Below are positions 5,794-14,503 of a stretch of 14,764 bases of DNA, one piece after another. The notes beneath the pieces are model-generated. The model was not told the origin of the DNA and made no database searches. It worked only from the letters and a program-made list of their open reading frames with translations. Source of the DNA: CAZFBR01 sp035353495 [NCBI: uncultured bacterium] (GTDB lineage Bacteria; DAOPZR01); assembly GCA_964517215.1 (NCBI GenBank), contig CAZFBR010000064.1:1-14764 (forward strand). The letters run 5' to 3'. Each line of letters opens with the position of its first letter. The stretch's first letter is position 1. The position numbers and the translations under genes were made by a program.

Positions 5794-7506
5794 ATGCGCT
5801 TTTCTCAGCTGTATCTGCCGACACTCAAGGAGACGCCCGCAGAGGCGGAACTGATCAGCCACAAGCTGATGCTGCGGGCGGGACTCATCCGCAAGCTGAC
5901 CTCGGGGGTCTTCTCATGGCTGCCGCTCGGGGTGCGGACGCTGCGCAACATCGAGAAGATCGTGCGCGAGGAAATGACCGCGGCGGGGGCGCAGGAAGTG
6001 CTGCTGCCGATCATGCAGCCGCGCGAGCTGTGGGAGGAGAGCGGGCGCTGGTCGATCTACGGCCCGACGATGATGAAGCTGACCGACCGCGCCGGGCGCG
6101 AGTTCGGGCTCGGCCCGACGCACGAGGAGGTCATCACCGACCTGGTGCGCCACGAGATCCGCTCCTACCGCGATCTGCCGAAGAACCTCTATCAGATCGG
6201 CACCAAGTTCCGCGACGAGATCCGGCCGCGGTTCGGCGTGATGCGCGGGCGCGAGTTTCTGATGAAGGACGGCTATTCGTTCCATCCCGACGCCGCGTCG
6301 CTCGACAGCACCTATCAGGCGATGTACGCGGCGTACGGCAATATCTGCCGCCGCTGCGGCTGCACGTTCGCGGCGGTGGAGGCGGACAGCGGCCCGATCG
6401 GCGGGGCGCAGTCGCATGAATTCATGATCCTCGCGGATTCGGGCGAGGATCTGGTCATCGCCTGCGAGGCGTGCGGCTACGGCGCCAATGTGGAGCGCGC
6501 GGAAGGCGTGGCCGTGCCTGCCCCGGCGGATGCGCCGGCGGCGACGGGCGGCACCGCCGTCCATACCCCGGGCATCCACGCGGTGGATGAGGTGGCGGCG
6601 TTCCTCAAGGTGCGGTCGCGCGACCTGATCAAGACGATGGTCTATGTCGGCGACGGCACGCCGGTGGTGGTGCTGATCCGCGGCGACCGGGAGATCAACG
6701 AGGTCAAGCTGAAGAACTTCCTCAAGGTCAACGAACTGGCGCTGGCGGACGACGCGACGGTCGCGAAGGTCACCGGCGCGCCGACGGGGTTTGCCGGCCC
6801 GGTCGGCCTCACGGGGGCGCGCATCCTCGCCGACTGGACGGTGCGCGGCATGATCAATGCGGCGACGGGCGCCAACCGGCAGGACTATCACCTGACCGGC
6901 GTGCAGCCGGGCGACTTCACCGTCGACGCGTGGGGCGATTTTCTCACCGTGGCGAAGGGCGATCCCTGCCCGCGCTGCGGCAAGTTCCTGACCGCGCGGC
7001 GCGGGATCGAGATGGGGCACGTCTTCAAGCTCGGCACCAAATACAGCGACAAACTCGGCGCCACCTACCTGACGGAGAAGGGGGAGGGCGCGCCCATGCT
7101 GATGGGGTGCTACGGCATCGGCGTGTCGCGCATGGTGGCGGCGGTGATTGAGCAGCATCATGACGAACAGGGGATCATCTGGCCGCGCGAAGTGGCGCCG
7201 TTCAGCGTGATTATCGTGGCGCTGGGCAAGCCGGGCGATGCGACCATGGCAGCGGCGGAAACGCTCTACCGCGAACTGGCGCGCACGGGGATGGCGGTCC
7301 TGCTCGACGACCGCAACGAGCGGCCGGGGGTGAAGTTCAACGACGCCGACCTGATCGGCTGCCCGCTGCGGCTCACCGTGGGGGGAAAGGGGCTGGCGCG
7401 CGGCGTGTTCGAGATGCGCGAGCGGCGCAGCGGCACGGTGACGGAAATCCCCGTCGACAATCCGGCGCCCGCGGTGGCGCTGGCACTGATGGCGCAGCAT
7501 CCGTGA
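5794..7506 (+). CDS. proS: Prolyl-tRNA synthetase, bacterial type with editing domain
   Basis: 570 residues, close to the 572 of E. coli ProS. The ATG at 5794 gives the family's MRFSQLYLPTLKE start; upstream in-frame codons are unlike the family. It charges tRNA-Pro with proline in the cytoplasm. Class II motifs are clear: motif 1 around 59-76 (EMTAAGAQEVLLPIMQP), motif 2 around 135-158 with R140 and E142 (FRDEIRPRFGVMRGREF), motif 3 around 436-447 (GCYGIGVSR). Between motifs 2 and 3 lies the YbaK-like INS editing domain (about 250-385), containing NEVK with K305 at the position of the lysine used to reject alanine. CxxC pairs (CRRC, CEAC, CPRC) are seen, as often in this family. The C-terminal anticodon-binding domain (about 470-565) is complete. 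It is first gene of an operon and lies 31 bases before polC, the same order as in Bacillus subtilis. Confidence 0.97.
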   Translation: MRFSQLYLPTLKETPAEAELISHKLMLRAGLIRKLTSGVFSWLPLGVRTLRNIEKIVREEMTAAGAQEVLLPIMQPRELWEESGRWSIYGPTMMKLTDRAGREFGLGPTHEEVITDLVRHEIRSYRDLPKNLYQIGTKFRDEIRPRFGVMRGREFLMKDGYSFHPDAASLDSTYQAMYAAYGNICRRCGCTFAAVEADSGPIGGAQSHEFMILADSGEDLVIACEACGYGANVERAEGVAVPAPADAPAATGGTAVHTPGIHAVDEVAAFLKVRSRDLIKTMVYVGDGTPVVVLIRGDREINEVKLKNFLKVNELALADDATVAKVTGAPTGFAGPVGLTGARILADWTVRGMINAATGANRQDYHLTGVQPGDFTVDAWGDFLTVAKGDPCPRCGKFLTARRGIEMGHVFKLGTKYSDKLGATYLTEKGEGAPMLMGCYGIGVSRMVAAVIEQHHDEQGIIWPREVAPFSVIIVALGKPGDATMAAAETLYRELARTGMAVLLDDRNERPGVKFNDADLIGCPLRLTVGGKGLARGVFEMRERRSGTVTEIPVDNPAPAVALALMAQHP

Positions 7507-7537
7507 TGACGGCGCGGGGGCGGGCGGGGGCGGGCCG

Positions 7538-10500
7538 GTGACGGCGTATCGCCTGTCGCCCGCGGTCTGCCCCGTGCCCGGGGTTGCACTGGACGCGCTG
7601 GAACTGGACAGCGAGACGCAGCGCCTGACGGTGCGGCTGGCCCGGCCGATCGACGCGGCGAAACAGCGCGAATTGTGCGAGCAGCTGCGGCTGGCGCTGC
7701 CCGCGGCGGCGGAAATCACCGTTACCGCCCCGGAGCCGCCGGCGGCCGACCGGGTGGCGGACATCCTGCGCGACAACTGGGACCAGCTGCTGGCCCAGCT
7801 TCCCCCGCTGACGGCGGGCGCCCTGCGGCTGGCGACGCCGCAGGTGGATGTCGCGGCCGGGCGGCTGACCGTGGCGCTCGACAATGCCGGCACCGTCGAC
7901 CTGCTGCGGCGGCGGGGTGCGGCGGCGCAGCTCGGGCATCTCGCGGGGATACTGGCCGGGCGCACCCTGACCTGCATCTTTACCACCGGTGCCGACTTCA
8001 GCGCGCAGCGCGCGGCGGATTATGCGGCCCTGCGGGCGAAGGATGAATCGGCGGCGCAGGCGCAGGCGGCGGAATATGCGCGGATGCAGAAGCTGTGCCT
8101 GCACGGCAAGGAGATTGCCGCCGCACCGCAGCCGCTCCCCCCCGATCTCCTGACCATCGAGGGGAAACATGTTGTGGCGGCGGGCCGTGCGGCGGGGTAT
8201 CGCGCCCGGCAGGTCGGCCGTGAGACGCGGTCCACCCTGCATACGTTCGATCTTGACACGCGCACGGCGGGGGTGCTGGTGAAATTCTTCACGGCAACCG
8301 ACCACCTGCTCCCCTGCGCCATTGCGGACGGGCTGGAACTGAAGGTGGCGGGCCGGCTGGTGATGGATGAATTCTCCCATGAGGTGGTGCTGGAGGCAAC
8401 AGCGGTCAATCTGTGGCAGGAACCGGTGCGCGCGGACGGTGCGGCATGCAAGCGGGTGGAGCTGCACGCCCACACGCAGATGTCGACGCGCGATGCGCTG
8501 ACCCCGGTGCAGCGGCTGATCCAGCGGGCAAAACAGTGGGGGCATCCCGCCATCGCCATCACCGACCACGGCGGCGTGCAGGTCTTCCCCGAGGCATACG
8601 GCGCGGCGAAAAAGGCGGGGATCAAGTTGCTGCTCGGCATCGAGGGTTACCTGCTCCCCGACGCGGCGCCGGTGGCGGTCAACTGTCCGGCCGGCCTGCC
8701 GCTGGCCGGGCTGACCGGTGCCCTGCTGGAGCTGCGGTCGACGGGCGGCGATCCGCTGCGCCATGACCTGTCCGGCTACACACTGTGGCCGGTCAGGCAC
8801 GGCCGGGCGGGCAAACCGGTGCGGCGCGACTGGCAGCCCGGCGGCCGGGCGGACGGACTGGCGGAACTGTGCGAGCGGCTGGGCGAGGCGCCGGTTGTGC
8901 TGGCCGGCGGCGACACGGCCCTGTCGTTCCTGCGCTGCGCCTGGCCTGACCGCGCGCTCAATCCCTGCCTTGATCTCGACCGCTGGGCGCGCTCCCTGGC
9001 GCCCGGCTGGCAGCGCGAGGAGGGGGGCCTGCCGGCGCTGCTGACGCAGCTGCTGGAGCAGTCGGCGGCGCGCGGGCTGGCCGCGCTCGCGGACCTCAAT
9101 ACCATGGCCGCGCCCCTGCGCCACGACGAGGGCAAGACCAACCATATCATCATCCTCGCGCGCAACCAGCGCGGCCTGCGCAACCTTTACGAACTGGTCA
9201 GCCACTCGTTTGTCAAAACCTTCTACAAGCAGCCGCGCATCCCGCGCAGCGTGCTGGCGCAGCGTCGGGACGGCCTGCTGATCGGCTCGGCCTGCGCGGC
9301 GGGCGAGGTGACGCAGGCGCTGCTGCGCGGCGCCGGCGACACGGCGCTCACCGAGCTGGCGCGGTTCTATGACTACCTGGAAATGATGCCGACGGGCAAC
9401 AACCGGTTCATGCTCAATCATCCCGATTATCCGGGGATCACCACCGTCGAGCATCTGCACGAGGTGAACCGCCGCATCTGGGAGCTGGGCGCGGCGGCGG
9501 AGCGCATGGTGGTGGCCACCGCCGACGTGCATTTCCTCGATCCCGAGGACGGCATTTTCCGGCAGGTTATGCAGTCGGGCATGGGCTACGAAGACGTCGA
9601 CCGCGACGTGCCGCTCTACCTGCGCACGACGGATGAAATGCGCGCGGAGTTTCCGTGGCTGGACGATGCCGCGGCGGAACTGGCGGTGGCGCGCTGGCCG
9701 CAGCGGGTGGCGGAACTGATCGGGACGGTCAAGCCGATCCCCGACGGGTTCAATCCGCCGCGGCTGGAACGGGCGGCGGAGGAGCTGACCGCGCTGGTCG
9801 AGGCGGGCCTGCGGCGGCTGTGCGGCGACGCGCCGCCGGCGGCGGTGCGGGCGCGGGCCGACCGCGAGCTGCAGGCGATCATCACCAACCGCTTCGCCGA
9901 CCTCTACCTGCTGGCGCAGCGGCTGGTGAAGAAATCGAACGACGACGGCTATCTCGTCGGGTCGCGCGGCTCGGTCGGCTCGTCCTTCGTCGCCTACCTC
10001 TGCGGGATCACCGAGGTCAATCCGCTGGCGCCGCATTACCGCTGCCCGCACTGCCTGACCCTCGAATTCTGCGACGCGATGCCGGTCGGGGTCGACCTGC
10101 CGCGGCGGCAGTGCCCCGGGTGCGGGGCGGAGGAGATCCGCGACGGCTACAACATTCCGTTCGAGACCTTCGTCGGCTTCGAGGGAAACAAAACCCCGGA
10201 CATCGACCTGAATTTCTCGGGCGAATACCAGCCGCAGGCGCACCAGTATGTCGAGCAGATGCTGGGCCGGGAGAATGTCTTCCGCGCCGGAACCTGGCTG
10301 ACCATCCAGTTCAAGAACGCGTTCGGGTACGTCAAAAAATACGCGGAAAAGACGGGCGTGACGCTGGCGCGCGCGGAGGAACGGCGGCTGGCGCGCGGGC
10401 TGGTCGGGGTGAAGTCGACCAACGGGCAGCATCCCGGCGGGCTGGTGGTGGTGCCGGCAGGGGTCAACATCAACGAATTCACCCCGGTGAATTTCCCCGG

Positions 10501-11761
10501 CGAAGCGGCGGGCGAGAAGGCGCTGACCACGCACTTCGAGTATCATGCGATGGAGAACCAGCTGGTCAAGCTCGACATCCTCGGGCATGATATGCCGACG
10601 ATGATGCGGCTGCTCAACGACCTGACCGGGATCGATCCGCTGACCATTCCGATCGACGACCCCGCCACCCTGAAGCTGTTCACCTCGTGCAAGCCGCTCA
10701 AGGTGCGCAAGGCGGACATCAACTGCGGGCTGGGCGTGCTCGGCCTGCCCGAGTTCGGGACCTCGTTCGTGCGCGAGATGCTGCTCGACACCAAGCCGAC
10801 GACCATCGGCGAGCTGCTGCTGATTTCGGGCCTGTCGCACGGCACCGACGTGTGGATGGGGAACGCGCAGCGGTTCATCAAGGAAAAGCAGGCGACCCTG
10901 CGCGAGGTCATCGCCCTGCGCGACGACATCATGCTTTACCTGAGCGGCAAGGGGCTGCCGGCCAAGCGCGCGTTTGAGATCATGGAGCGGGTGCGCAAGG
11001 GAAAGCACCTGACCCCCGCCGACGAGCAGGAGATGCGCGCGCACCAGGTGCCCGAATGGTATATCGAGTCGTGCAACCTGATCAAGTACATGTTTCCCAA
11101 GGCGCACGCGGTGGCCTATACCATGATGGCCCTGCGCACCGCCTATTTCAAGGTACATCATCCCGCCGCCTATTATGCGGCGCATTTCAGCATCAAGCTG
11201 ACGGAATTCGACGCCGTCGCCTGCGCCGGGGCCGCACTGGTGCGGCAGAAACTGGCCGAACTGAACGCGGCGGAAGAGATCACCGACAAGGAAAAAAAGC
11301 TGGCGACCCTGCTCGAGGTGGCGCGCGAATTCTACGCGCGCGGCCAGCGGTTCCTGCCGGTCGATATTGTCCGCTCGTCGGTGAACCGGTTCACGCTCGA
11401 GGACGGCGCGCTGCGTCCGCCGCTGATGGCCGTGGGCGGGCTGGGGCAGAAGGTGGCGGAGCGCATCGCGGCGGCGCGGGCGGAGCGGCCCTTCCGCACG
11501 GTGCGCGACCTGCGCGAGCGCGCGGGGGTGAACAAGGCGCAGATCGACGGGCTGCGCGATCTGGGCGCGCTGGCCGGGCTGCCCGAGGACGACCAGCTGG
11601 TGCTGTTTGCCGGCGCGGACCTGCCGGCGAAAAAAAAGAGCGTGCCGACGGACAGCGCGCCGGCCAAACCCGCGGCCCGGCGGCCGGCCGCGGCGGGCGC
11701 GGCCAACCAGCTGTCGCTGCTGGACAGCGTCGCTGACTTGACGACAACGGAGGAACCGTAA
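7538..11761 (+). CDS. polC: DNA polymerase III alpha subunit, PolC type, with degenerate exonuclease domain
   Basis: 1407 residues from GTG 7538; B. subtilis PolC has 1437. Order: N-terminal region (1-200); OB-fold (about 205-300); PHP part 1 with H310-x-H312 and TDH (342-344); exonuclease position (about 380-520); PHP part 2 (LYELVSHSFVK..., GLLIGSACAAGEV); zinc cysteines C836, C839, C859, C862; palm aspartates D888 and D890 in PDIDLNFSGEYQPQAH; long conserved fingers and helix-hairpin-helix regions; clamp motif QLVLF (1353-1357). It is the replicative polymerase. The exonuclease domain aligns by flanks (PVAVN; NPCLDLDRWAR) but DxE reads E398-L-R400, the middle Asp reads A461, and no H-x4-D is present, so proofreading is probably lost. 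A 50-residue Ala/Pro/Lys tail ends with a second motif QLSLL (1391-1395). It overlaps the next gene by one base (TAATG). Confidence 0.97.
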   Translation: MTAYRLSPAVCPVPGVALDALELDSETQRLTVRLARPIDAAKQRELCEQLRLALPAAAEITVTAPEPPAADRVADILRDNWDQLLAQLPPLTAGALRLATPQVDVAAGRLTVALDNAGTVDLLRRRGAAAQLGHLAGILAGRTLTCIFTTGADFSAQRAADYAALRAKDESAAQAQAAEYARMQKLCLHGKEIAAAPQPLPPDLLTIEGKHVVAAGRAAGYRARQVGRETRSTLHTFDLDTRTAGVLVKFFTATDHLLPCAIADGLELKVAGRLVMDEFSHEVVLEATAVNLWQEPVRADGAACKRVELHAHTQMSTRDALTPVQRLIQRAKQWGHPAIAITDHGGVQVFPEAYGAAKKAGIKLLLGIEGYLLPDAAPVAVNCPAGLPLAGLTGALLELRSTGGDPLRHDLSGYTLWPVRHGRAGKPVRRDWQPGGRADGLAELCERLGEAPVVLAGGDTALSFLRCAWPDRALNPCLDLDRWARSLAPGWQREEGGLPALLTQLLEQSAARGLAALADLNTMAAPLRHDEGKTNHIIILARNQRGLRNLYELVSHSFVKTFYKQPRIPRSVLAQRRDGLLIGSACAAGEVTQALLRGAGDTALTELARFYDYLEMMPTGNNRFMLNHPDYPGITTVEHLHEVNRRIWELGAAAERMVVATADVHFLDPEDGIFRQVMQSGMGYEDVDRDVPLYLRTTDEMRAEFPWLDDAAAELAVARWPQRVAELIGTVKPIPDGFNPPRLERAAEELTALVEAGLRRLCGDAPPAAVRARADRELQAIITNRFADLYLLAQRLVKKSNDDGYLVGSRGSVGSSFVAYLCGITEVNPLAPHYRCPHCLTLEFCDAMPVGVDLPRRQCPGCGAEEIRDGYNIPFETFVGFEGNKTPDIDLNFSGEYQPQAHQYVEQMLGRENVFRAGTWLTIQFKNAFGYVKKYAEKTGVTLARAEERRLARGLVGVKSTNGQHPGGLVVVPAGVNINEFTPVNFPGEAAGEKALTTHFEYHAMENQLVKLDILGHDMPTMMRLLNDLTGIDPLTIPIDDPATLKLFTSCKPLKVRKADINCGLGVLGLPEFGTSFVREMLLDTKPTTIGELLLISGLSHGTDVWMGNAQRFIKEKQATLREVIALRDDIMLYLSGKGLPAKRAFEIMERVRKGKHLTPADEQEMRAHQVPEWYIESCNLIKYMFPKAHAVAYTMMALRTAYFKVHHPAAYYAAHFSIKLTEFDAVACAGAALVRQKLAELNAAEEITDKEKKLATLLEVAREFYARGQRFLPVDIVRSSVNRFTLEDGALRPPLMAVGGLGQKVAERIAAARAERPFRTVRDLRERAGVNKAQIDGLRDLGALAGLPEDDQLVLFAGADLPAKKKSVPTDSAPAKPAARRPAAAGAANQLSLLDSVADLTTTEEP

Positions 11762-13194
11762 TGGCGAAGGAAACGAAGAAAAGCCGCTGGCGTGAACTGG
11801 AACAGCAGCTGACATACCGGCCGCGGCCGGTATGGAGCGACTGGGACGACCGGCGCAAGCGGGCGGCAACGGCATACGCGGCGGACTACCGCGCATTTCT
11901 TGACCGGGCCAAAACCGAGCGACTGTGCGTGCAGCAGGCGGTAAAGCTGGCGCGCGCGGCCGGCTTCGCGGATTTCGCCGGCGGCGGCGGACGCGGCGCG
12001 GGGAAGAAGTATTTCTTCGTGCAGAAGCAGCGCGCGCTGGCGCTGCTGGTGACGGGCAAACGGCCGCTGACCGACGGGATGAATATCGTCGCGGCGCATA
12101 TCGACGCGCCGCGGCTCGACCTCAAAGTGCGCCCGCTCTTCGAGGATAGCGGGGTGGCGGTGCTGCGCACCCACTATTACGGCGGCATCAAGAAATACCA
12201 GTGGATGAATGTGCCGCTGGCGCTGCACGGGGTGGCGGTGCGCGGCGACGGGACGACAGTCACCCTTGCCGTCGGTGATCGGGCCGGCGACCCGCAGTTC
12301 ACCATCCCCGACCTCGAACCGCATCTCGCCTACAAGCGGCAGAACGAGAAGAAGCTGCGCGAGGCGGTGACCGGCGAGGAAATGCTGATTCTTGCCGGGG
12401 CGGAGCCGGTCGGCGACGACGAGACGCGGCAGAAGCTGAAGCTGGGCGTGCTGCGCCACCTGCACCGGGAATACGGGCTGACGGAAGCGGACCTGATCGG
12501 CGCGGACCTGAGCGCGGTCCCGGCGACGAAGACGGCGGAGGTCGGGTTCGACCGGCTGCTGGTCGGCGGCTACGGGCAGGACGACCGCGCCTGCGCCTAC
12601 GCGGCGCTGCGGGCGCTGCTCGACGGCACCACCCCGGCGCATACCGCGCTGATGCTGCTGTACGACAAGGAAGAAACGGGGAGCGAAGGCAATACCGGCG
12701 CCAAGTCGCGCCTGCTCACCGATCTGGCGGTCGAGCTGCTCCGCCGGCAGGGGAGCAGGGACATCCCGTCCGACCTGGTGCAGGTGTGGCGGGCGACGCG
12801 CGCGCTGTCGGCCGACGTGTCGGGGGTGCCGGTCCCCGCCTACAAGGATGTGTATGAGGCGTCGAATGCGCCGCTGATCGGCCACGGGGTGGTGCTGGCG
12901 AAGTTCACCGGCTCGGCGGGCAAGTCGGGGAGTTCGGACGCTTCGGCGGAGTACATGGGGGCAATCTGCCGGCTGCTGCGCGAGCATGAGGTCCCGTGGC
13001 AGGCGGGCGAGCACGGCAAGGTCGATGAGGGCGGCGGCGGCACCATCGCCAAATTCCTCGCCGCGTACGGCATGGAAGTCATCGACTGCGGTCCGGGCGT
13101 CATGGGGATGCACTCGCCGTGGGAGATCACCCACAAGGCCGACCTCTACGCGACCAATCGCGCCTTCGCGGCGTTCCTGCAGCAGTCATGGTAA
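11761..13194 (+). CDS. M18-family metallo-aminopeptidase
   Basis: 477 residues from the ATG overlapping the polC stop. M18 enzymes are cytoplasmic two-zinc aminopeptidases that remove N-terminal residues, often acidic ones. The metal and catalytic residues of the family can be placed: H113 in AHIDAPRLD, D274/D275 in GQDDR, E304/E305 in DKEETGSEG (base and ligand), D352 in SADVSG, and H451 in MGMHSPWE. The long insert between the first His and the DD motif (about 130-260) is the usual dimerisation region. Length suits the family (about 430-480). The substrate specificity cannot be read here. Context: it is co-transcribed with proS and polC, which is probably a housekeeping grouping, not a functional complex. 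The lipoprotein gene starts inside its last codons. Confidence 0.93.
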   Translation: MAKETKKSRWRELEQQLTYRPRPVWSDWDDRRKRAATAYAADYRAFLDRAKTERLCVQQAVKLARAAGFADFAGGGGRGAGKKYFFVQKQRALALLVTGKRPLTDGMNIVAAHIDAPRLDLKVRPLFEDSGVAVLRTHYYGGIKKYQWMNVPLALHGVAVRGDGTTVTLAVGDRAGDPQFTIPDLEPHLAYKRQNEKKLREAVTGEEMLILAGAEPVGDDETRQKLKLGVLRHLHREYGLTEADLIGADLSAVPATKTAEVGFDRLLVGGYGQDDRACAYAALRALLDGTTPAHTALMLLYDKEETGSEGNTGAKSRLLTDLAVELLRRQGSRDIPSDLVQVWRATRALSADVSGVPVPAYKDVYEASNAPLIGHGVVLAKFTGSAGKSGSSDASAEYMGAICRLLREHEVPWQAGEHGKVDEGGGGTIAKFLAAYGMEVIDCGPGVMGMHSPWEITHKADLYATNRAFAAFLQQSW

Positions 13195-14171
13195 GGGCGC
13201 TCGCGGCGGGACTGCTGCTGGCGCTGCTGGCCGGCTGCGGCGGGAGCGCGGAACCGCGCGGCTATGCGCTGGCGGCGGGTGAAACCCTGCGCTACACGAT
13301 CACGCTTGACGAGCGCTACCGGCAGGAGCAGCGGCTGCCGCTGGCGGTGACCGACCCGAACCGGATCGACCCGACCATCCTGACCGAAGTGCGGGCACAG
13401 CTGTTCATTACCTGCACGGGGACGGACAGCACGGGCGCGGCGCTGGTGCAGTGCGGCTACGACAGCTTCATTCTGACCGCAACGTCGGGCAATGACAGCA
13501 CCAGCATCGGCTTTGCCGGCGATACGATATATTTCTACAATCGCGCGGGCTTCGCCCTGGCGGTGCCGGCGGCGCTGGCCGGCCTGCCGCTGCCGACGGC
13601 ACGGGCGCCGTGGCCGGCGCGGCTGGAGGCGCAGCGCGGACTGCGGTTCACGGCGGCGCATGACAACGACACCTTTGCCACGCTGCTGGCCTGCTGGCAT
13701 GAACTCTTTCCGCCGCTGGCGGACGCGGCGCGGAACTGGACGGAAAGCGGGCCGCTTCCTGCGCCGGCGCCGGCAGACCGCGCGCTGGCATATCAACGCC
13801 GGTTCAGCGGCGCCGGTCGCGAAATCTGGCGCGGCGTGCCGTGCGAGCGGGTGACTGAGGAAAGCGACAACGACCTGGCGGGGATGCGGTTCGCGCTCGC
13901 GGGGGACACCTACGGCCTGATTCCCGCCGGGACGGAAGCGGTATACCGCGTCTGGCATGAGCAGCGCCGGGGGGAATGGCAGCTGCGGCGGATCGCGGAA
14001 AACCGGTCGGGCAACCCGGCTGGCGGCGAGGTGACCGTGACGCATGAGGAATCTGTCGAAAGCGTGCTGCCTGACCCGCTGGCGGCAGCGGGCACGGAAC
14101 GGTATGCCCGTACGGTGACCATGACGCGCCATTTTGTCTGGCGGGCGGCCGATTTGCCGGCAGACGAATAA
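13188..14171 (+). CDS. Predicted lipoprotein of unknown function
   Basis: 327 residues. ATG 13188 overlaps the aminopeptidase stop by seven bases. The start is a lipoprotein signal: basic R3, hydrophobic core (ALAAGLLLALL) and lipobox LAGC with the modified cysteine C17, followed by Gly-Gly. It should be anchored in a membrane on the outer side. The mature part is beta-rich (GETLRYTITLDERY; AQLFITCTGT; TIYFYNRAGFAL) with a middle LFPPLADAARNWTE segment; the layout resembles DUF6263-like exported proteins but I cannot assign it firmly. It is the last gene before a strong terminator, so the four-gene unit ends here. Confidence 0.85.
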   Translation: MVRALAAGLLLALLAGCGGSAEPRGYALAAGETLRYTITLDERYRQEQRLPLAVTDPNRIDPTILTEVRAQLFITCTGTDSTGAALVQCGYDSFILTATSGNDSTSIGFAGDTIYFYNRAGFALAVPAALAGLPLPTARAPWPARLEAQRGLRFTAAHDNDTFATLLACWHELFPPLADAARNWTESGPLPAPAPADRALAYQRRFSGAGREIWRGVPCERVTEESDNDLAGMRFALAGDTYGLIPAGTEAVYRVWHEQRRGEWQLRRIAENRSGNPAGGEVTVTHEESVESVLPDPLAAAGTERYARTVTMTRHFVWRAADLPADE

Positions 14172-14187
14172 GCAAATCGTTTGGAGC

Positions 14188-14217
14188 AACCGGCGCCGCA
14201 GGGTGCCGGTTTTTTTT
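14188..14217 (+). terminator. Intrinsic terminator of the proS-polC operon
   Basis: A 10-bp stem (14188-14197 with 14202-14211, one G-T wobble) closes a 4-base GCAG loop and runs into eight T at 14210-14217. It sits 16 bases after the lipoprotein stop. This is a textbook Rho-independent terminator for the unit starting at 5658. Confidence 0.92.
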
Positions 14218-14238
14218 ATCGCGTCTCTGCGGAGATGA

Positions 14239-14401
14239 TACCGGCAGCGCAACCCTGGTGCGACAGGGATAATGATCGTCGCATCGCCGGCCGGCTGCCC
14301 GCATGACCTTCCGCCTGCAATGCCAGCGAAGTGGCGGTGACGGGTGGTCAGCTCGCGAATCGCGACGCCAACCAGTGGTACCGGTCTTGGGGTAGCTCCC
14401 C
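14239..14401. other. Intergenic stretch with several inverted repeats
   Basis: Between the terminator and the next promoter no gene is convincing. The stretch holds a chain of possible hairpins: GGCAGC (14243) with GCTGCC (14294) enclosing an 8-bp stem (14257-14264 with 14278-14285, 13-base loop); TGACC (14304) with GGTCA (14346) enclosing CCGCC (14311) and GGCGG (14333); TCGCG-AAT-CGCGA (14353-14365); and GGGG-TAGCT-CCCC (14389-14401). It could be a structured RNA or simply GC-rich spacer. Confidence 0.3.
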
Positions 14402-14424
14402 GCATGCGCATTCATAATTATTGA

Positions 14425-14453
14425 TTGACGGCATGGTTGCATTGTGTTATAAT
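14425..14453 (+). promoter_or_regulatory. Near-consensus sigma70 promoter
   Basis: TTGACG (14425-14430) and a perfect TATAAT (14448-14453) are separated by exactly 17 bases; the flanking DNA is AT-rich. Transcription would begin near 14460, about 45 bases before the GTG of the next gene. It is the closest match to consensus in the window, suggesting strong constitutive expression. Confidence 0.85.
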
Positions 14454-14503
14454 TGAACTCTTGGGGAGGGGTATTCTGGCTTGTGGTGTAACTGACGGAT
14501 AAA

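Noticed and set aside
5914-7986. A 690-codon open frame on the minus strand opposite proS
   Set aside because: Same reason: composition artefact opposite a clear ProS gene.
7373-11896. A 1507-codon open frame on the minus strand opposite polC
   Set aside because: It is Arg/His/Gln-rich shadow of a very GC-rich gene, while the plus strand matches PolC throughout.
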